NCBI GenBank assembly: GCA_963849305.1
Contig: CAWKGV010000022.1
Span: 558,001 to 622,000 of the forward strand
DNA from: CAWKGV01 sp963849305
Lineage (GTDB): Bacteria > Pseudomonadota > Alphaproteobacteria > Acetobacterales > Acetobacteraceae
Length of the DNA: 64,000 bases
Direction of reading: 5' to 3'
In this document: in pieces, positions 47,945 through 59,617 of the stretch
How the letters are laid out: every line of letters starts with the position of its first letter
Position numbering within the stretch: position 1 is the first letter of the stretch
Notes under the pieces: model-generated
Databases searched by the model: none
What the model saw: only the letters and a program-made list of their open reading frames with translations
What the model was told of the DNA's origin: nothing
Position numbers and translations under genes: made by a program

Positions 47945-48403
47945 AATCAGTGGTCAGTGGTCAGTGGTCAGTAGTCAGGAGAAAGCATGAAGGCGGATGG
48001 GGTCGAGGGACTTGAGGTCTTTCGCCGCGCCTACGCCGTGTCGCTCGATTTGCATCGGGCGAGTTTGACCTGGCCGAAGGTCGAACAGTATGGCGGGATT
48101 GCCGATCAAGCGCGGCGGTCCTCAAAGTCGGTCTGTGCGCTCCTCGCGGAGGGTACCGGTCGGCGACGCGCCTCGCGGGCGGAGTTCGAGCGCTATGTGA
48201 TCATGGCGCTCGGCTCGGCTGACGAGGCGAGGCTGTGGTGTCGCTATGCCGAGGATCTCGGCTACGCGTCCCGCGAGCAAGCCGAACGATGGCGCTGCTC
48301 CCTGGCGGAGATTGCGCGCATGTTGCACGGCCTGCTGGATCGATACCGGCAAGGTCGGGATGCTTTCTCCTGACCGCTGACCACTGACCACTGACCACTG
48401 ATT
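47945..48403 (+). other. 23S helix-45 intervening sequence
   Basis: Terminal inverted repeats of 43 nt (47945-47987 and 48361-48403) pair with one mismatch and one G-U. The left arm is made of five 7-nt units (TCAGTGG x3, TCAGTAG, TCAGGAG). The ORF inside starts on the last base of the left arm and stops inside the right arm. The stem is the expected RNase III cleavage site. Confidence 0.85.
47987..48373 (+). CDS. 23S intervening-sequence (S23) four-helix-bundle protein
   Basis: 128 residues of the TIGR02436/S23 family: 'LEVFRRAYAVSLDLHRASLTWPKVEQYG', 'IADQARRSSKSVCALLAEGTGR', 'FERYVIMALGSADEARLWCRYA'. The fold is a pentameric four-helix bundle of unknown role, found inside 23S insertions. 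Its AGGAG Shine-Dalgarno and ATG lie in the left arm of the processing stem, so translation should depend on whether the stem is open. It is in the sense direction of the rRNA. Confidence 0.85.
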   Translation: MKADGVEGLEVFRRAYAVSLDLHRASLTWPKVEQYGGIADQARRSSKSVCALLAEGTGRRRASRAEFERYVIMALGSADEARLWCRYAEDLGYASREQAERWRCSLAEIARMLHGLLDRYRQGRDAFS

Positions 48404-48938
48404 GGTAGCGGAGCGTTCCGTAAGTCTGTGAAGGAAGCGGGGTGACCCCTTCTGGAGATATCGGAAGTGCGAATGCTGACATGAGTAGCGACCAACGGAG
48501 TGAGAAACTCCGTCGCCGAAAGTCCAAGGGTTCCTGCGCAAGGCTAATCCGCGCAGGGTGAGCCGGCCCCTAAGGCGAGGGCGAGAGCCGTAGTCGATGG
48601 GAACCAGGTCAACAGTCCTGGGCCTGCTGGCAGTGACGAACGCGAAGCGTGGTGCGGGCTTATCGGATTGCCCGTGCCTGTGGAGCGTTCCGGGAAACAG
48701 CTCCAGCAACGAGACCGTACCCGAAACCGACACAGGTGGACTGGTAGAGCATACCGAGGCGCTTGAGAGAACGATGTCGAAGGAACTAGGCAAATTGCTC
48801 GCGTAACTTCGGGATAAGCGAGACCTGGGTTCGGGCAACCGGGCTTGGGTGGCACAGAGCAGGGGGTGGCGACTGTTTAGTAAAAACACAGGGCTGTGCG
48901 AAGTCGCGAGACGACGTATACGGCCTGACGCCTGCCCG

Positions 48939-49068
<130 letters not shown>

Positions 49069-49323
49069 CGACTTCCCCACTGTCTCCGGCATCGGCTCAG
49101 CGAAATTGAATTCCCCGTGAAGATGCGGGGTACCCGCGGTCAGACGGAAAGACCCTATGAACCTTTACTGCAGCTTTGCAGTGCCATCAGGAAAGCTCTG
49201 TGTAGGATAGGTGGGAGGCTTTGAAGCCGGGGCGCCAGCCTTGGGGGAGCCACCCTTGAAATACCACCCTGAGCTGTTCTGATGTCTAACCGCGACCGGT
49301 CAGCCCGGTCCGGGACCCTGCAT

Positions 49324-49354
<31 letters not shown>

Positions 49355-49496
49355 CAAAAGGTAACGGAGGCGCGCGATGGTGGGCTCAGGCCGGTCGGAC
49401 ATCGGTCGTTGAGTGCAATGGCACAAGCCCGCCTGACTGCGAGAGCGACAGCTCGAGCAGAGACGAAAGTCGGCCATAGTGATCCGGTGGTCCCGC

Positions 49497-49532
<36 letters not shown>

Positions 49533-49567
49533 TAGGGATAACAGGCTGATCTCCCCCAAGAGTCCAT

Positions 49568-49611
<44 letters not shown>

Positions 49612-49623
49612 CGGGGCTGGAGC

Positions 49624-49677
<54 letters not shown>

Positions 49678-49735
49678 GAACGTCGTGAGACAGTTCGGTC
49701 CCTATCTGCCGTGGGTGACGGAGACTTGCGAGGCG

Positions 49736-49767
<32 letters not shown>

Positions 49768-49823
49768 CACCTCTGGTGCACCGGTTGTCGCGCCAGCGGC
49801 ACCGCCGGGTAGCTATGTGCGGA

Positions 49824-49855
<32 letters not shown>

Positions 49856-49990
49856 ACCCTCCTCAAAACCAGGTCTCCCAGGGGTTCGCCCCGAGAGGGC
49901 CGTGCAAGACCAGCACGTCGATAGGCCGGAGGTGCACGCGCGGCAACGCGTTGAGCCAACCGGTCCTAATCGCCCGATAGGCTCGAAATC

Positions 49991-50172
49991 CAGTGGATCA
50001 GCGATCGGCGATCAGTCGTCGGACTGCTGCTCCGCCATGCACAGAAATCATCCTCAGCCGGCACACAACACACACACACCCCGCACCAGAACCTGCCAGC
50101 CAGGTGGTCTTGCCCGATCCATGTCCCCGGGCTCGACCCGGGGAACCGATCACCGAACAGGATGGGCTGGAC
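49991..50172 (+). other. 23S-5S spacer
   Basis: Carries right arms of the pre-23S stem (49981-49993, about 50030-50094) and a hairpin CCCCGGGCTCGACCCGGGG at 50124-50142 within the 38-nt segment complementary to the 16S spacer. No gene. Confidence 0.6.
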
Positions 50173-50290
50173 GACCTGGTGGCCATGGCGGGGGTGCCGC
50201 ACCCGATCCCATCCCGAACTCGGCCGTGAAACCCCCCAGCGCCCATGGTACTGTGGCTCAAGCCACGGGAGAGTAGGTCGCCGCCAGGTC
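50173..50290 (+). rRNA. 5S ribosomal RNA
   Basis: GACCTGGTGGCCATGGCGG start, CACCCGATCCCATCCCGAAC core and GCCGCCAGGTC end pair as the 5S helix I. Normal position after 23S. Confidence 0.96.
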
Positions 50291-50339
50291 TTCCAACCCA
50301 TCCCCCCCGGATCAACGTCCGGGGCTTCGACCCAACCCG

Positions 50340-52024
<1,685 letters not shown>

Positions 52025-52028
<4 letters not shown>

Positions 52029-53143
52029 GGTGTCCCGGTTACCGATCTGATGCGTGGCGTGGTCTCGTCGAATGACCGGCGCGCCAGCGGTTCGGTCCGT
52101 TGGCGTTCGTCCTGAAGGGTGGCATGGAAGCGACGCGCGGCCGCGACGTGGTCGGCTCGGTTGTAGTGCTCTTCCAGTATGCCCGGCGAAATCCCCATGA
52201 TGGCGGCTGCAACTCCAGGGTTCAACGGGTCTTCGATCGGCGCCGTGGTGCCGATCGCGTGGCGGAACCTATGCGGTCCGAAGGCCGTGCCGAAGCGTTT
52301 GGCCGACCACCAGCGGATCCGTTTGTCGATACCGCGCCGATCAAGTCGGTTGCCGTCCCAGTTGACCCAGAGCCAGTCGTGCTGCTGGCCTGCGAGGAGT
52401 TTCGTCCGCTCGACCGATAGATAGCGCTCCAAGTACGGCGTCAGACTGGCTGGCAGGTCCGCCTCGATCGGCCGCTTGGTTTTGACGTCCTCCGGATCGA
52501 GCAGCATGCGAAACCGGCCATCTTGCCTAATGATATGCCTTCCGACCCGCAAGGCGGTTATCGAGCGTAGCCGCGGCGCCCGCGCCGCCAGGATCGCGAT
52601 CAGCAAACCGTCCCGATAGAGAATACTGCGTCGAACGGGAGCCGAGGTCCTCATCGCCGTCTCCATCATCTCAAGGCCCCACTGGAACAGGACGCGGCTG
52701 TGCGGAACCTCGATCGGCCGTTTGGCCATGGGTAACCGGGACCGCAGCGATATCCCGCCAGGCGCCGTCAGCCAGCCGAGATCGACCTCGGGCATCATGA
52801 TGCGCAGAGCGGTCCGCAAGTCGAGCATGCGCCCGACCACCGTGTGGTCACGATTGCCCATCGCGCGCATCAGCCGCACGTACTCTCGGACGCGCACAAG
52901 TGTGACCCGGGCGGCTGGGCTGATCTCTGAATCAAGCTCTCGCTGGTAGGCGAGGAACCCAAGCCAGCGGCCATATCCTGCGATGATCTTGCTGAGCGTG
53001 CCTGTACTGAGGGATGCGCCGCAGGCTGGATCGTCGAGATCATCCCCGCCCCGAAGGCTGCACGCCCAAAGTTCACGGTCGACGGTGGGCCAATCCTCGG
53101 ACGGCAGACACTGTCGACGGGGATCGCTGGTCATTCTGCGCAT
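52025..53143 (-). CDS. Tyrosine recombinase (second of trio)
   Basis: About 372 residues; MTSDPRRQ a few codons in is an equal start. Catalytic set: Arg in 'ARAPRLRSITALRVG', HRFRHAIGT (HxxR), and Tyr in 'ILEEHYNRAD'. The usual second His before the Tyr is Ile ('MGISPG'). The N-terminal region is a SAM-like DNA-binding part. It overlaps the stop region of the first recombinase gene by 13 bp and the serine recombinase start by 4 bp, so the three are one translational unit. Confidence 0.82.
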
Positions 53144-55022
53144 TTATCGCGTCCCGCTCGCGTTGGACGATGGAGCCGGCGATCACGACCTCGGTGCCCG
53201 AACGCGACGGCGGCTGCGGTGCGGGTCTTGCGCCGCTCCTCGAGAACGTTCTCGTCGAAACGCTCGGCTGCGAACTCGGCCTCGAGGCCGGTGTAAAACC
53301 GAATGGTAGTATCAACCGTCCGGTGGTTCAGAATCCGGCGGACCAATTCGTATTGCCCAGGGTGGTTCTTGAGGAACAGCCAGGCCGCGAAATGCCTCAA
53401 TAAGTGGGGGTTGACGCTGATCCCAATCTCCCGGGAGATCGGATCTGAGATGGCGCTTGCCATCGCCTCTAGACAGCGGGGCTGCAATCCTTGGCCGGGG
53501 AACAGATAAATGTTTCCCGGATCTGCGATCAGAGGGCGGAATTCTGCTCAAATAGGTCTCGATTAGCCGGGCACTCTCGAGCGGTATCGGCCAGGTCATC
53601 GACAGCCCGTTCTTGACCTCTTGCTCCGCGAGCACGATGTGGCTGAACAGCCGCTCTCGCGGATCGGACCGCTGCAGATTGTGGTGGAGCTGCAACGTTG
53701 TCAGATTGAGCAGGCGCATCGGGCAGACGAGCAGGATCTCGATCGCCACCGCCCGGAGCCGCGAGGAGGGCGGCCTCTTTCGGCCGGGTGGCGGGCTGCC
53801 CAGCCCGCTCCATCAATCTACGAGGCAGGTGCAGCAGCCTGGCCCGATTCCGCAGCACCATAAGGGCGCGAAGGCGGGCGCGATTTTTTGGCGTCATTCC
53901 GGCGCGCCGGTCGGGGGCGACTTTGCGTCCCCATCTGGCGATGCGCGCGACTTGATCCGCGGGCAAGCCGCAATGATGCAATGCCACCTGGCGCAAGCAT
54001 TCGGTGATACCCGCGGTCATGGACGTCGGCTTGCGGCCGGCACGGTCCCAGAAAAACGAGATGATCGCTTTGGCGTTCTCCGGGGGAACGACCAGTGTTC
54101 GCAACGAAACGACGCTCTCGGGTGCATGCCCGCTGCGGACTAGGGCTGCTGCGGCCATACGCAGTTGAGCCACCCTTGTCCTCACCGTGGCCGGCCGCGC
54201 CGGTCGCCGGCGGGACGAAGCACGACCACCCTGATCGAAGATGTCATCGGAGAAAATCAGGTCTGGGTCATCGCACGCAATGCGGCGCTGGAACTCGGCC
54301 ACATCCGCCTGGAAGCTTGGCGGAAAAGCTTCGAAGCGCAGGGTGTATTGCTGGCGTATGCCCGGCCGGTGCAATTCAACCGCCGGCCAGTCAGAGACAT
54401 GCAGGCGCGCCCAATTCCAGCTGGCAATCACCTGGCGCACCCGCGTGACAACATTCTTGCAAAGCAGGTTCTGACGGCACCAGAGCTCGAAGTCGGCAAG
54501 CGTCGAAGGCGCCACGTCCCGGGGCAGGATGCCCTGCTGGCCGCAAAACTTCATGAACCCCGAGAGCGCCAGCCGGCGGTGCTCCGAGGGGAGCGCGTCG
54601 TAGCACCGTCGCCAATCGGCAGTCAGGTGATCCAGGCCGCGCTGTGCGGGCGCGTGACGGCCCAGCCGGCGCAGGATCGTGCGTAGGCCCGAGAGAACGT
54701 TGGCGTGGCGCTGTGGGGTCAATTCAAAGGCGCTCGGAGGCCGGGCGAACAGGCGCTCGCTGAAGAATGCACAGTCCATCGGCACGGCGACGGGGCTAAC
54801 CTGTCCGCCGTTCCCGACCGTGCCTTCCTGGAGCGCCCACGCCTCGGCTCGCCGGCACATTTTGACCACGACCGAGAGCGCGCTGGCCAAGTCCCGGCGT
54901 TGCGTGGGGGAGAGGTCGTGCCAGTCGCCGATCATTTCCGCGGCGGCATCCGCGGTGGGGGGCGCATCGGTCAGACCCTCCGCCGCCAGCGAGGCGGGCG
55001 CTGTATACCTGGTGACGTACAT
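53131..55022 (-). pseudogene. Tyrosine recombinase (first of trio), two frameshifts
   Basis: Starts MYVTRYTAPASLAAEGLTDA at 55022. The N-terminal and central part (to about residue 415) is open. An extra C near 53772 shifts it: 'AVAIEILLVCPMRLLNLTTLQ' with the first Arg is one frame over. An extra T near 53532 shifts again: 'PHLLRHFAAWLFLKNHPG' (HxxRH), 'ILNHRTVDTTIRFYTGLEAE' (His, Tyr) run to 53131. All catalytic residues exist if both bases are removed. A protein of about 630 aa would result. Confidence 0.78.
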
Positions 55023-55154
55023 GGTAGTATTGCCTTCTAAATGGAAAAAAGGGTTAGATCAAGGAAAATCGTGAGAACATCTCCTCGACTTATCAACGCC
55101 ATTACTTGGATAGTGCTTTCACAAACCGGATCTATCGCACTGGATTGACGGCCT

Positions 55155-55379
55155 CTATTGGTCGGCATCCAGGCCTCCGAGCAGAGCTTCGATCTCCGCC
55201 GTGCGGAAGAACATCGAGCGGCCGACCCGCACCGGCCGCAGATGGCCCCCCCGCACCCAGTTGCGGATCGTGCGGGCGGTGCGGTTGAACAGGCCGGCAA
55301 CCTCTCCGACGGACATCAGACGCGGTTCAGGCCCAGGACCTGCCGGATCCGTGGCCTCAAAGTCCGTCTCGTCGCTCAT
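55155..55379 (-). CDS. Excisionase-like helix-turn-helix protein
   Basis: 74 residues from ATG 55379 (MSDETDFEATDPAGPGPEPR). The HTH_17/MerR-like fold is 'LMSVGEVAGLFNRTARTIRNWVRGGHLRPVRVGRSMFFR'-type: 'SVGEVAGLFNRTARTIRNW' and 'AEIEALL'. Such proteins direct recombinases toward excision. It lies 132 bp upstream of the recombinase trio on the same strand. A longer in-frame start at 55493 is possible but not conserved-looking. Confidence 0.7.
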   Translation of the reverse strand: MSDETDFEATDPAGPGPEPRLMSVGEVAGLFNRTARTIRNWVRGGHLRPVRVGRSMFFRTAEIEALLGGLDADQ

Positions 55380-55700
55380 GTCGAGACGGCCGAGGCTGGC
55401 AGGGTCGAGGAGAGTGTTGACGAGCGCGATATCATGAGTTCGCGCGCGGCATGCCGGGCGAGGAGTTGGGCTAGGTTTTGCAGGGTGCGCCAAGGCGGAG
55501 CGAGTGCGCCCGATTGCGGAGCGGAAGAACGTCCTTGCTCGGCGACCGGCCCGGAGCCGTTGGTTGGCCCTGGGCTGGGTTGGACATCAAGAGCATGCTG
55601 GGTCATGGGCCTTGCCGTGATAAATGCCAGCAAGGAATCTCATGGACCGCCATCATTGCAGGTTCAGGCCAATTAACGTCCTCTGAACCTGTCGGGGCGA

Positions 55701-56504
55701 CTACCTCATCCGGAGGCGGACCACCCTCTCCGGCGCCGGGCGCAGCACCCGCATGAACGCAAGGATCCGTTCGTATTGTTGGGCTCGCAAAATGGCGTGG
55801 CGGGCCAGACGGGCTGAGTTGAGGAACTCTATCAGGCCTACCTGTGGACCGCCGATATCAAACGGCATGCGTTCTTGGATCGCCGGAGTAGCCTGTCGCA
55901 GTAGTTGCTGCGAGATGTCAATGACATCAGCAACCGCGATTGCGAGATGCAACACTGGCAGACTGCGTCGGAGCACACGATTGTCAAAATTGTCAATTCC
56001 ACTTGGAAACCTGTTCTTCTCGATGATCTCAAGCTGGCGTAGCCACTCCTTTCGGTTATCCTCTTCCTCGAGCGTGCGAAGAATGGCAGCATCGATGGTG
56101 AGCTTGTCGCGCTTGCTCCGCGTTGACCCTCGTATGAGCTTGATAGCCTCGCCGATGAACGGGCGGACGGCTTGAGCGGCTCCCATCCGATAGTGGAGCC
56201 GCTCCCGCAGATCCGGCTCAACCCGTTCCACTGTCTGCCAAGGGACCATCAGATGTGCGGGGAGAACTGTCTGCGGAGTGTCAGCCCACTCTGGGTGCAG
56301 CTTGTGGTGCTCAGCCAAAAACCAGCGGCTCAGCACCGCTTCCGCCTGGCGCCAGCGGGTGTCGGTCACGGCTTTCGGCGGTGAAGCCATGACTGCGAAT
56401 AGACGGGCGCCAGGAAGGTAGTTGGAGCTGCCGTCCGGCACGGATATGACAATGCCAGGGTCTTCGGCAGGTGTCGAGGAACTATCAGACCTAACGACCA
56501 TCAT
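55701..56504 (-). CDS. Unknown 267-aa protein of the recombinase element
   Basis: No family recognised. Mostly helical, no signal or membrane segment. N-terminal 30 residues are Ser/Pro-rich; then 'TRWRQAEAVLSRWFLAEHHK', a central 'TRSKRDKLTIDAAILRTLEEEDNRKEWLRQLEIIEKNRF' helix region, and a C-terminal amphipathic part. It is on the strand of the recombinase operon and 200 bp upstream of the HTH gene, so it may belong to the same element. Base composition is slightly less GC-rich than the core genes. Confidence 0.6.
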   Translation of the reverse strand: MMVVRSDSSSTPAEDPGIVISVPDGSSNYLPGARLFAVMASPPKAVTDTRWRQAEAVLSRWFLAEHHKLHPEWADTPQTVLPAHLMVPWQTVERVEPDLRERLHYRMGAAQAVRPFIGEAIKLIRGSTRSKRDKLTIDAAILRTLEEEDNRKEWLRQLEIIEKNRFPSGIDNFDNRVLRRSLPVLHLAIAVADVIDISQQLLRQATPAIQERMPFDIGGPQVGLIEFLNSARLARHAILRAQQYERILAFMRVLRPAPERVVRLRMR

Positions 56505-56732
56505 CTATCTTGATCCAAAAAACAACAGTCGAATCGGGTGAATGTGCAACCTTATCCCACGGTAAATCGGCTCAGCAAGGCACCTGCGCTGTAAACGCGG
56601 CGTGCGCGGCGACAATCAGGGTGGTTTGCGCGTCAATCAGGGTGAGTGACGCCGGGGGCGACCAGAGGGCGGGCTTAGCCTTTAGCGCGACAGTTGGGAT
56701 GGCTGGCCCGCATTGCCTCGTCTGAAATGCTG
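56505..56732. other. Intergenic, direct repeat CAATCAGGGTG x2
   Basis: CAATCAGGGTG occurs twice between about 56620 and 56645. It may be the end of the recombinase element or of an old insertion sequence; no gene. Confidence 0.4.
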
Positions 56733-57160
56733 CCGATGGAGGGGCTGTTGCCTCATCTGATTTGTTGCTCGCCGGAACGCAGCGGCGGGGTCAGGGATGA
56801 GGCTGGTCAGCATGGCAGCAAGCTGCGTTATCCGAGCGACCTGACCGACGAGGAGTGGGCGCTGGTGAAAGGCGAGATACCCAGGGCCAAGCGGGGTGGT
56901 AACAAGCGCACGGTCGATGTGCGCGAGGTGGTCAACGGGTTGATGTATGTGCTTAGCACCGGATGCCAGTGGCGTGCGATCCCGAAGGACCTGCCGCCAC
57001 GTAGCACGGTCAACCATTACTTCTGCCGCTGGGAGTATGACGGCACCCTGGCCCGGCTGCACCATGCGCTCTATGTCCGTTGCCGCGAGCAGGCGGATCG
57101 CGAGGCAAGCCCGACGGCCGCCATCATCGATAGTCAGAGCGTGAAGAGCGCGAAAAAGAT
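56733..57160 (+). pseudogene. IS5-family transposase, 5' fragment
   Basis: 'LRYPSDLTDEEWALVKGEIP', 'KRGGNKRTVDVREVVNGLMYV', 'STGCQWRAIPKDLPP' and 'SPTAAIIDSQSVKSA' match the N-terminal half of IS5 (IS1031-like) transposases up to the first catalytic Asp. After DSQSVKSA the sequence breaks and no DDE remainder follows. Dead remnant. Confidence 0.75.
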
Positions 57161-57185
57161 GCTATGGCGCAGGCGGCGAGGGTGA

Positions 57186-57474
57186 GAAACCATCGACGCT
57201 GCCAAGCAAGCGATGGAGTGCTCCGATGTCCCCTGCTGACGCCGGGTGAAGAGACGCACTGCGCCGATGCTCGGCTTTAAACGCTTCGTAACAGCACGAC
57301 GCACGATCGCAGGTGTCGAAGCAATGGTCATGCTGCGCAAGGGACAGGTCCTCACCGCCCAGCCAACGATATGCCAGTGCAGCGAGCTTTCATCGCAAAC
57401 CTCTTCGGCTTGGCTGCTTGATCGTCGGCGTTCTTGGGCCCGCCCCAGCCAGTCACGCTCAATGCAACAGAACC
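57186..57474 (+). pseudogene. IS6-family transposase 3' fragment with terminal repeat
   Basis: 'VKRRTAPMLGFKRFVTARRT' and 'IAGVEAMVMLRKGQ' are the C terminus of IS6 transposases, with a shift just after GQ. TGCAACAGAACC at 57463-57474 is the reading-inward form of the IS6 terminal repeat, so the right end of the element is preserved and the left part lost. Confidence 0.65.
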
Positions 57475-57904
57475 CCCGCGATAATGTAATCGTAACCCGG
57501 CTCCATGCCGCACTTCTCCTAAGCCTGTTCGCTAGAACAACAAGTGCACCGCCGAAAATCGCCTTCCGATTTCAATACCGCCTTTCTCACTCGATCACAT
57601 TCCGCAAGGGCGTGCCGGCGAGATATGCTCCCAGGTTCTCGCAAACTAACCCTCATGTGTCTCGTCAGGCACCCAGACCTTGGTCAGCTTGCCCGCCTCG
57701 ACGACCCCCGATTCCTACCATTCATAGCCTTCGGCCTTGCTCGACTACGCTGACGCTGGGTCCATTGCGGCAGCCCCGAGCGGCACGAATGAGCTCTGCC
57801 TGGCGGTGGAGGACTTCATCACAATCGCACCACAGCCCTTACGTCGATCCTGGGGATTCGCGATCGCAAGCCGTTTCGTATCTGGCATAATGGAAGCATC
57901 TACG
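57475..57904. other. Degenerate sequence, nothing assigned
   Basis: About 430 bp between the IS6 remnant and the chimeric gene. Frames are short, with no family-like sequence or RNA gene seen. Confidence 0.4.
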
Positions 57905-58351
57905 ATGGCCCGCCGCATAGTCTCGTTCCTGCCGTCTGCGACCGAGATGGTTTATGCCCTGGGGCTCAAGGACCAGCTTTTTGGCGTCACGCATGAGTGC
58001 GACTATCCGCACGCCGCGCGCGACAAGCCCGTGCTCGTCGTGGGACTGGTGATCCAGTCCATGCGCGGGGAACCCCTCGACACGCGCTCGCCTACCTCAA
58101 AGCTGACCCTGACCCTGCTCGCCGCTGTTGCCCAATTCGAGCGCGAGCCGATGCTGGAGCGCCAGCGGGAGGGCATCAAGAAGGCTAAGGGCGATGGCAA
58201 GTATCGGGGCCACGTGCCGACCGTGCGGTGCCAGGCTGATGAAATCAGGCGGCGTCGGGCAGAAGGCCATTCGCCAACGGCGATAGCCCGCGAGCTGGGC
58301 GTCGCCAGGTCCAGCGTCTACCTGGCGCTTAAGGAAGAGGTGGCGGCATGA
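57905..58351 (+). CDS. Chimera: cobalamin-binding protein N terminus fused to resolvase C terminus
   Basis: 148 residues. Residues 1-43 (MARRIVSFLPSATEMVYALG, then 'THECDYPHAARDKPVLV') are the start of BtuF-like cobalamin-binding proteins. From about residue 44 on ('LDTRSPTSKLTLTLLAAVAQFEREPMLERQREGIKKAKG', then a helix-turn-helix 'SPTAIARELGVARSSVYLAL') it is the C-terminal half of a small serine resolvase. The catalytic Ser domain is missing. The in-frame junction is near 58035. It should not recombine DNA; it could still bind DNA. Confidence 0.7.
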   Translation: MARRIVSFLPSATEMVYALGLKDQLFGVTHECDYPHAARDKPVLVVGLVIQSMRGEPLDTRSPTSKLTLTLLAAVAQFEREPMLERQREGIKKAKGDGKYRGHVPTVRCQADEIRRRRAEGHSPTAIARELGVARSSVYLALKEEVAA

Positions 58352-58369
58352 GCACTGAGCCACCAGCTC

Positions 58370-58510
58370 ACGACCAATCGTCTCGCGCGCGTGGGCGAAG
58401 TACTCCTCGCGCTGCTCCTCCGTCGTGGCCTTCGCCAAGTCCTGCAAGCGATACGCCTCAGATTTGGACAGCCCCACATTACGGATGGCATGCTCTTTCG
58501 TCCGCATCCC
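58370..58510 (-). pseudogene. Small helical fragment, unknown
   Basis: MGMRTKEHAIRNVGLSKSEA then 'YRLQDLAKATTEEQREEYFAHARETIGRE' reads like the N terminus of a helical protein cut off by the adjacent resolvase sequence. No family assigned. Confidence 0.3.
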
Positions 58511-58636
58511 CATGTCGGGACGCAGATCAGTTCTCGCTCTTTCAGTCGTTCCCATCTCCCCCGGTGAGTTCGCCTATGCTAGGGATGCGCGCACGAAGAT
58601 CTCGGCAAACGAGAGGTGCAGCTCCTTGTCGTCCCG

Positions 58637-58942
58637 TCATTCCCGGCCGGCCAGGACCACGCGCCAGCCCACAGGCGCCCCGGCTCGCCCCGACGCTTGC
58701 GCGGCCGGGTCGCCCACCAGGGCGACGACGCCGGGCCGGTCCCGGCAGTGCTGGCACCGGACCCGCATCACCACGTCGGCCAGGTTGAGGCCGGCCACGC
58801 TGGGATTGGTGGCCATCGCGTTGAGCGGGAGGAATTGCACTTGGCAGCGGCACCGGACCTCGATCCAATAGCGCCGCAGCGTCCGGATCGAGCAGGCGAG
58901 GAGGATGGCGCGGTCTCCGGGCGGGGGCTCGTCCTGCTGCAT
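58637..58942 (-). CDS. Small protein with CxC/CxxC zinc-ribbon-like pattern
   Basis: 101 residues. 'RYWIEVRCRCQVQFLPLNAM' and 'LADVVMRVRCQHCRDRPGVVALV' give CxC and CxxC pairs fitting a zinc ribbon, a pattern seen in hypothetical proteins of this family of bacteria. Start ATG 58942 (or GTG 58945) with AGG upstream. Divergent from the antitoxin gene. Function unknown. Confidence 0.5.
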   Translation of the reverse strand: MQQDEPPPGDRAILLACSIRTLRRYWIEVRCRCQVQFLPLNAMATNPSVAGLNLADVVMRVRCQHCRDRPGVVALVGDPAAQASGRAGAPVGWRVVLAGRE

Positions 58943-59024
58943 CACTCAGCCTGCCGGTCGGTGAACAAGGGGTCAAATGCGATCCGAGGGCGGAGCGGTC
59001 CTGTGGGATTGACGTTCTGGCGCT

Positions 59025-59404
59025 ATGCAGATCGCCGCGAAGACCCTGTGGGCGCTGACCGAAAGCTGGGGGCTGCCCGACGCGAAGGCGCTGGAGCTGA
59101 TCGGCTACTCGGGCAGGCTCGGGCGAGATGGCAAGCGGCCGCACTTTCGCCTTTCAACTCGGCAGCAGAGGGTGCTGCGCTATCTCCTGGAGATCGACGG
59201 GGCGCTGCGGGCCGTCCACGGCACGCCGGGTCCGTGGTTGCAGCGCAAGCTCGCGGGGGCGCCGTTCCAGGGTCGGGCGCCGATTGATTTCATGACCGGA
59301 GGGCGGCCTGGAGGCCCATGCCGAAAGTGCTCCGGGCAGTGGCGCGCGACGCCTTCCGGGAGGCGACTCGCGGTGGTCCGAAGCGGGCAAGTCGCGCCGA
59401 CTGA
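59025..59404 (+). pseudogene. MbcA/ParS/Xre-type antitoxin (DUF2384), frameshifted
   Basis: 'LTESWGLPDAKALELIGYSG', 'RFRLSTRQQRVLRYLLEIDGAL'-like ('FRLSTRQQRVLRYLLEIDGA') and 'GPWLQRKLAGAPFQGRAPIDF' match the toxin-binding antitoxins that pair with RES-domain toxins. Near 59305 the frame is lost: 'MPKVLRAVARDAFREATRGG' continues in another frame to a TGA at 59402-59404. No RES toxin gene lies beside it, so it is an orphan. Confidence 0.6.
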
Positions 59405-59617
59405 TTACCCCCCGACCGGGGCGGCTATTGGAGGCCACGCGCTCAGTGGCGGGCTCAGTTTGAAGGAAAAAATTCCGGCGCACGGCTGGCCTTCATAGCG
59501 AGCCGATGAGTTGTATAGACCCGACCTCTTGTGATGCTAGCCGAAGAGGTCTCATGAGAATCCGAGAAGAGCGTCAGCTTAATCCGGTAGCTGACGAGGT
59601 GCTTGCCCTCACGGCGG

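Noticed and set aside
47945..47987. Heptamer array as a CRISPR or integron site
   Set aside because: It is one arm of the 23S insertion stem, with the matching arm at 48361-48403.
48122..48889. 255-codon minus-strand frame in the 23S region
   Set aside because: Spans the rRNA and the antisense of the S23 gene; rRNA-derived frames are not genes.
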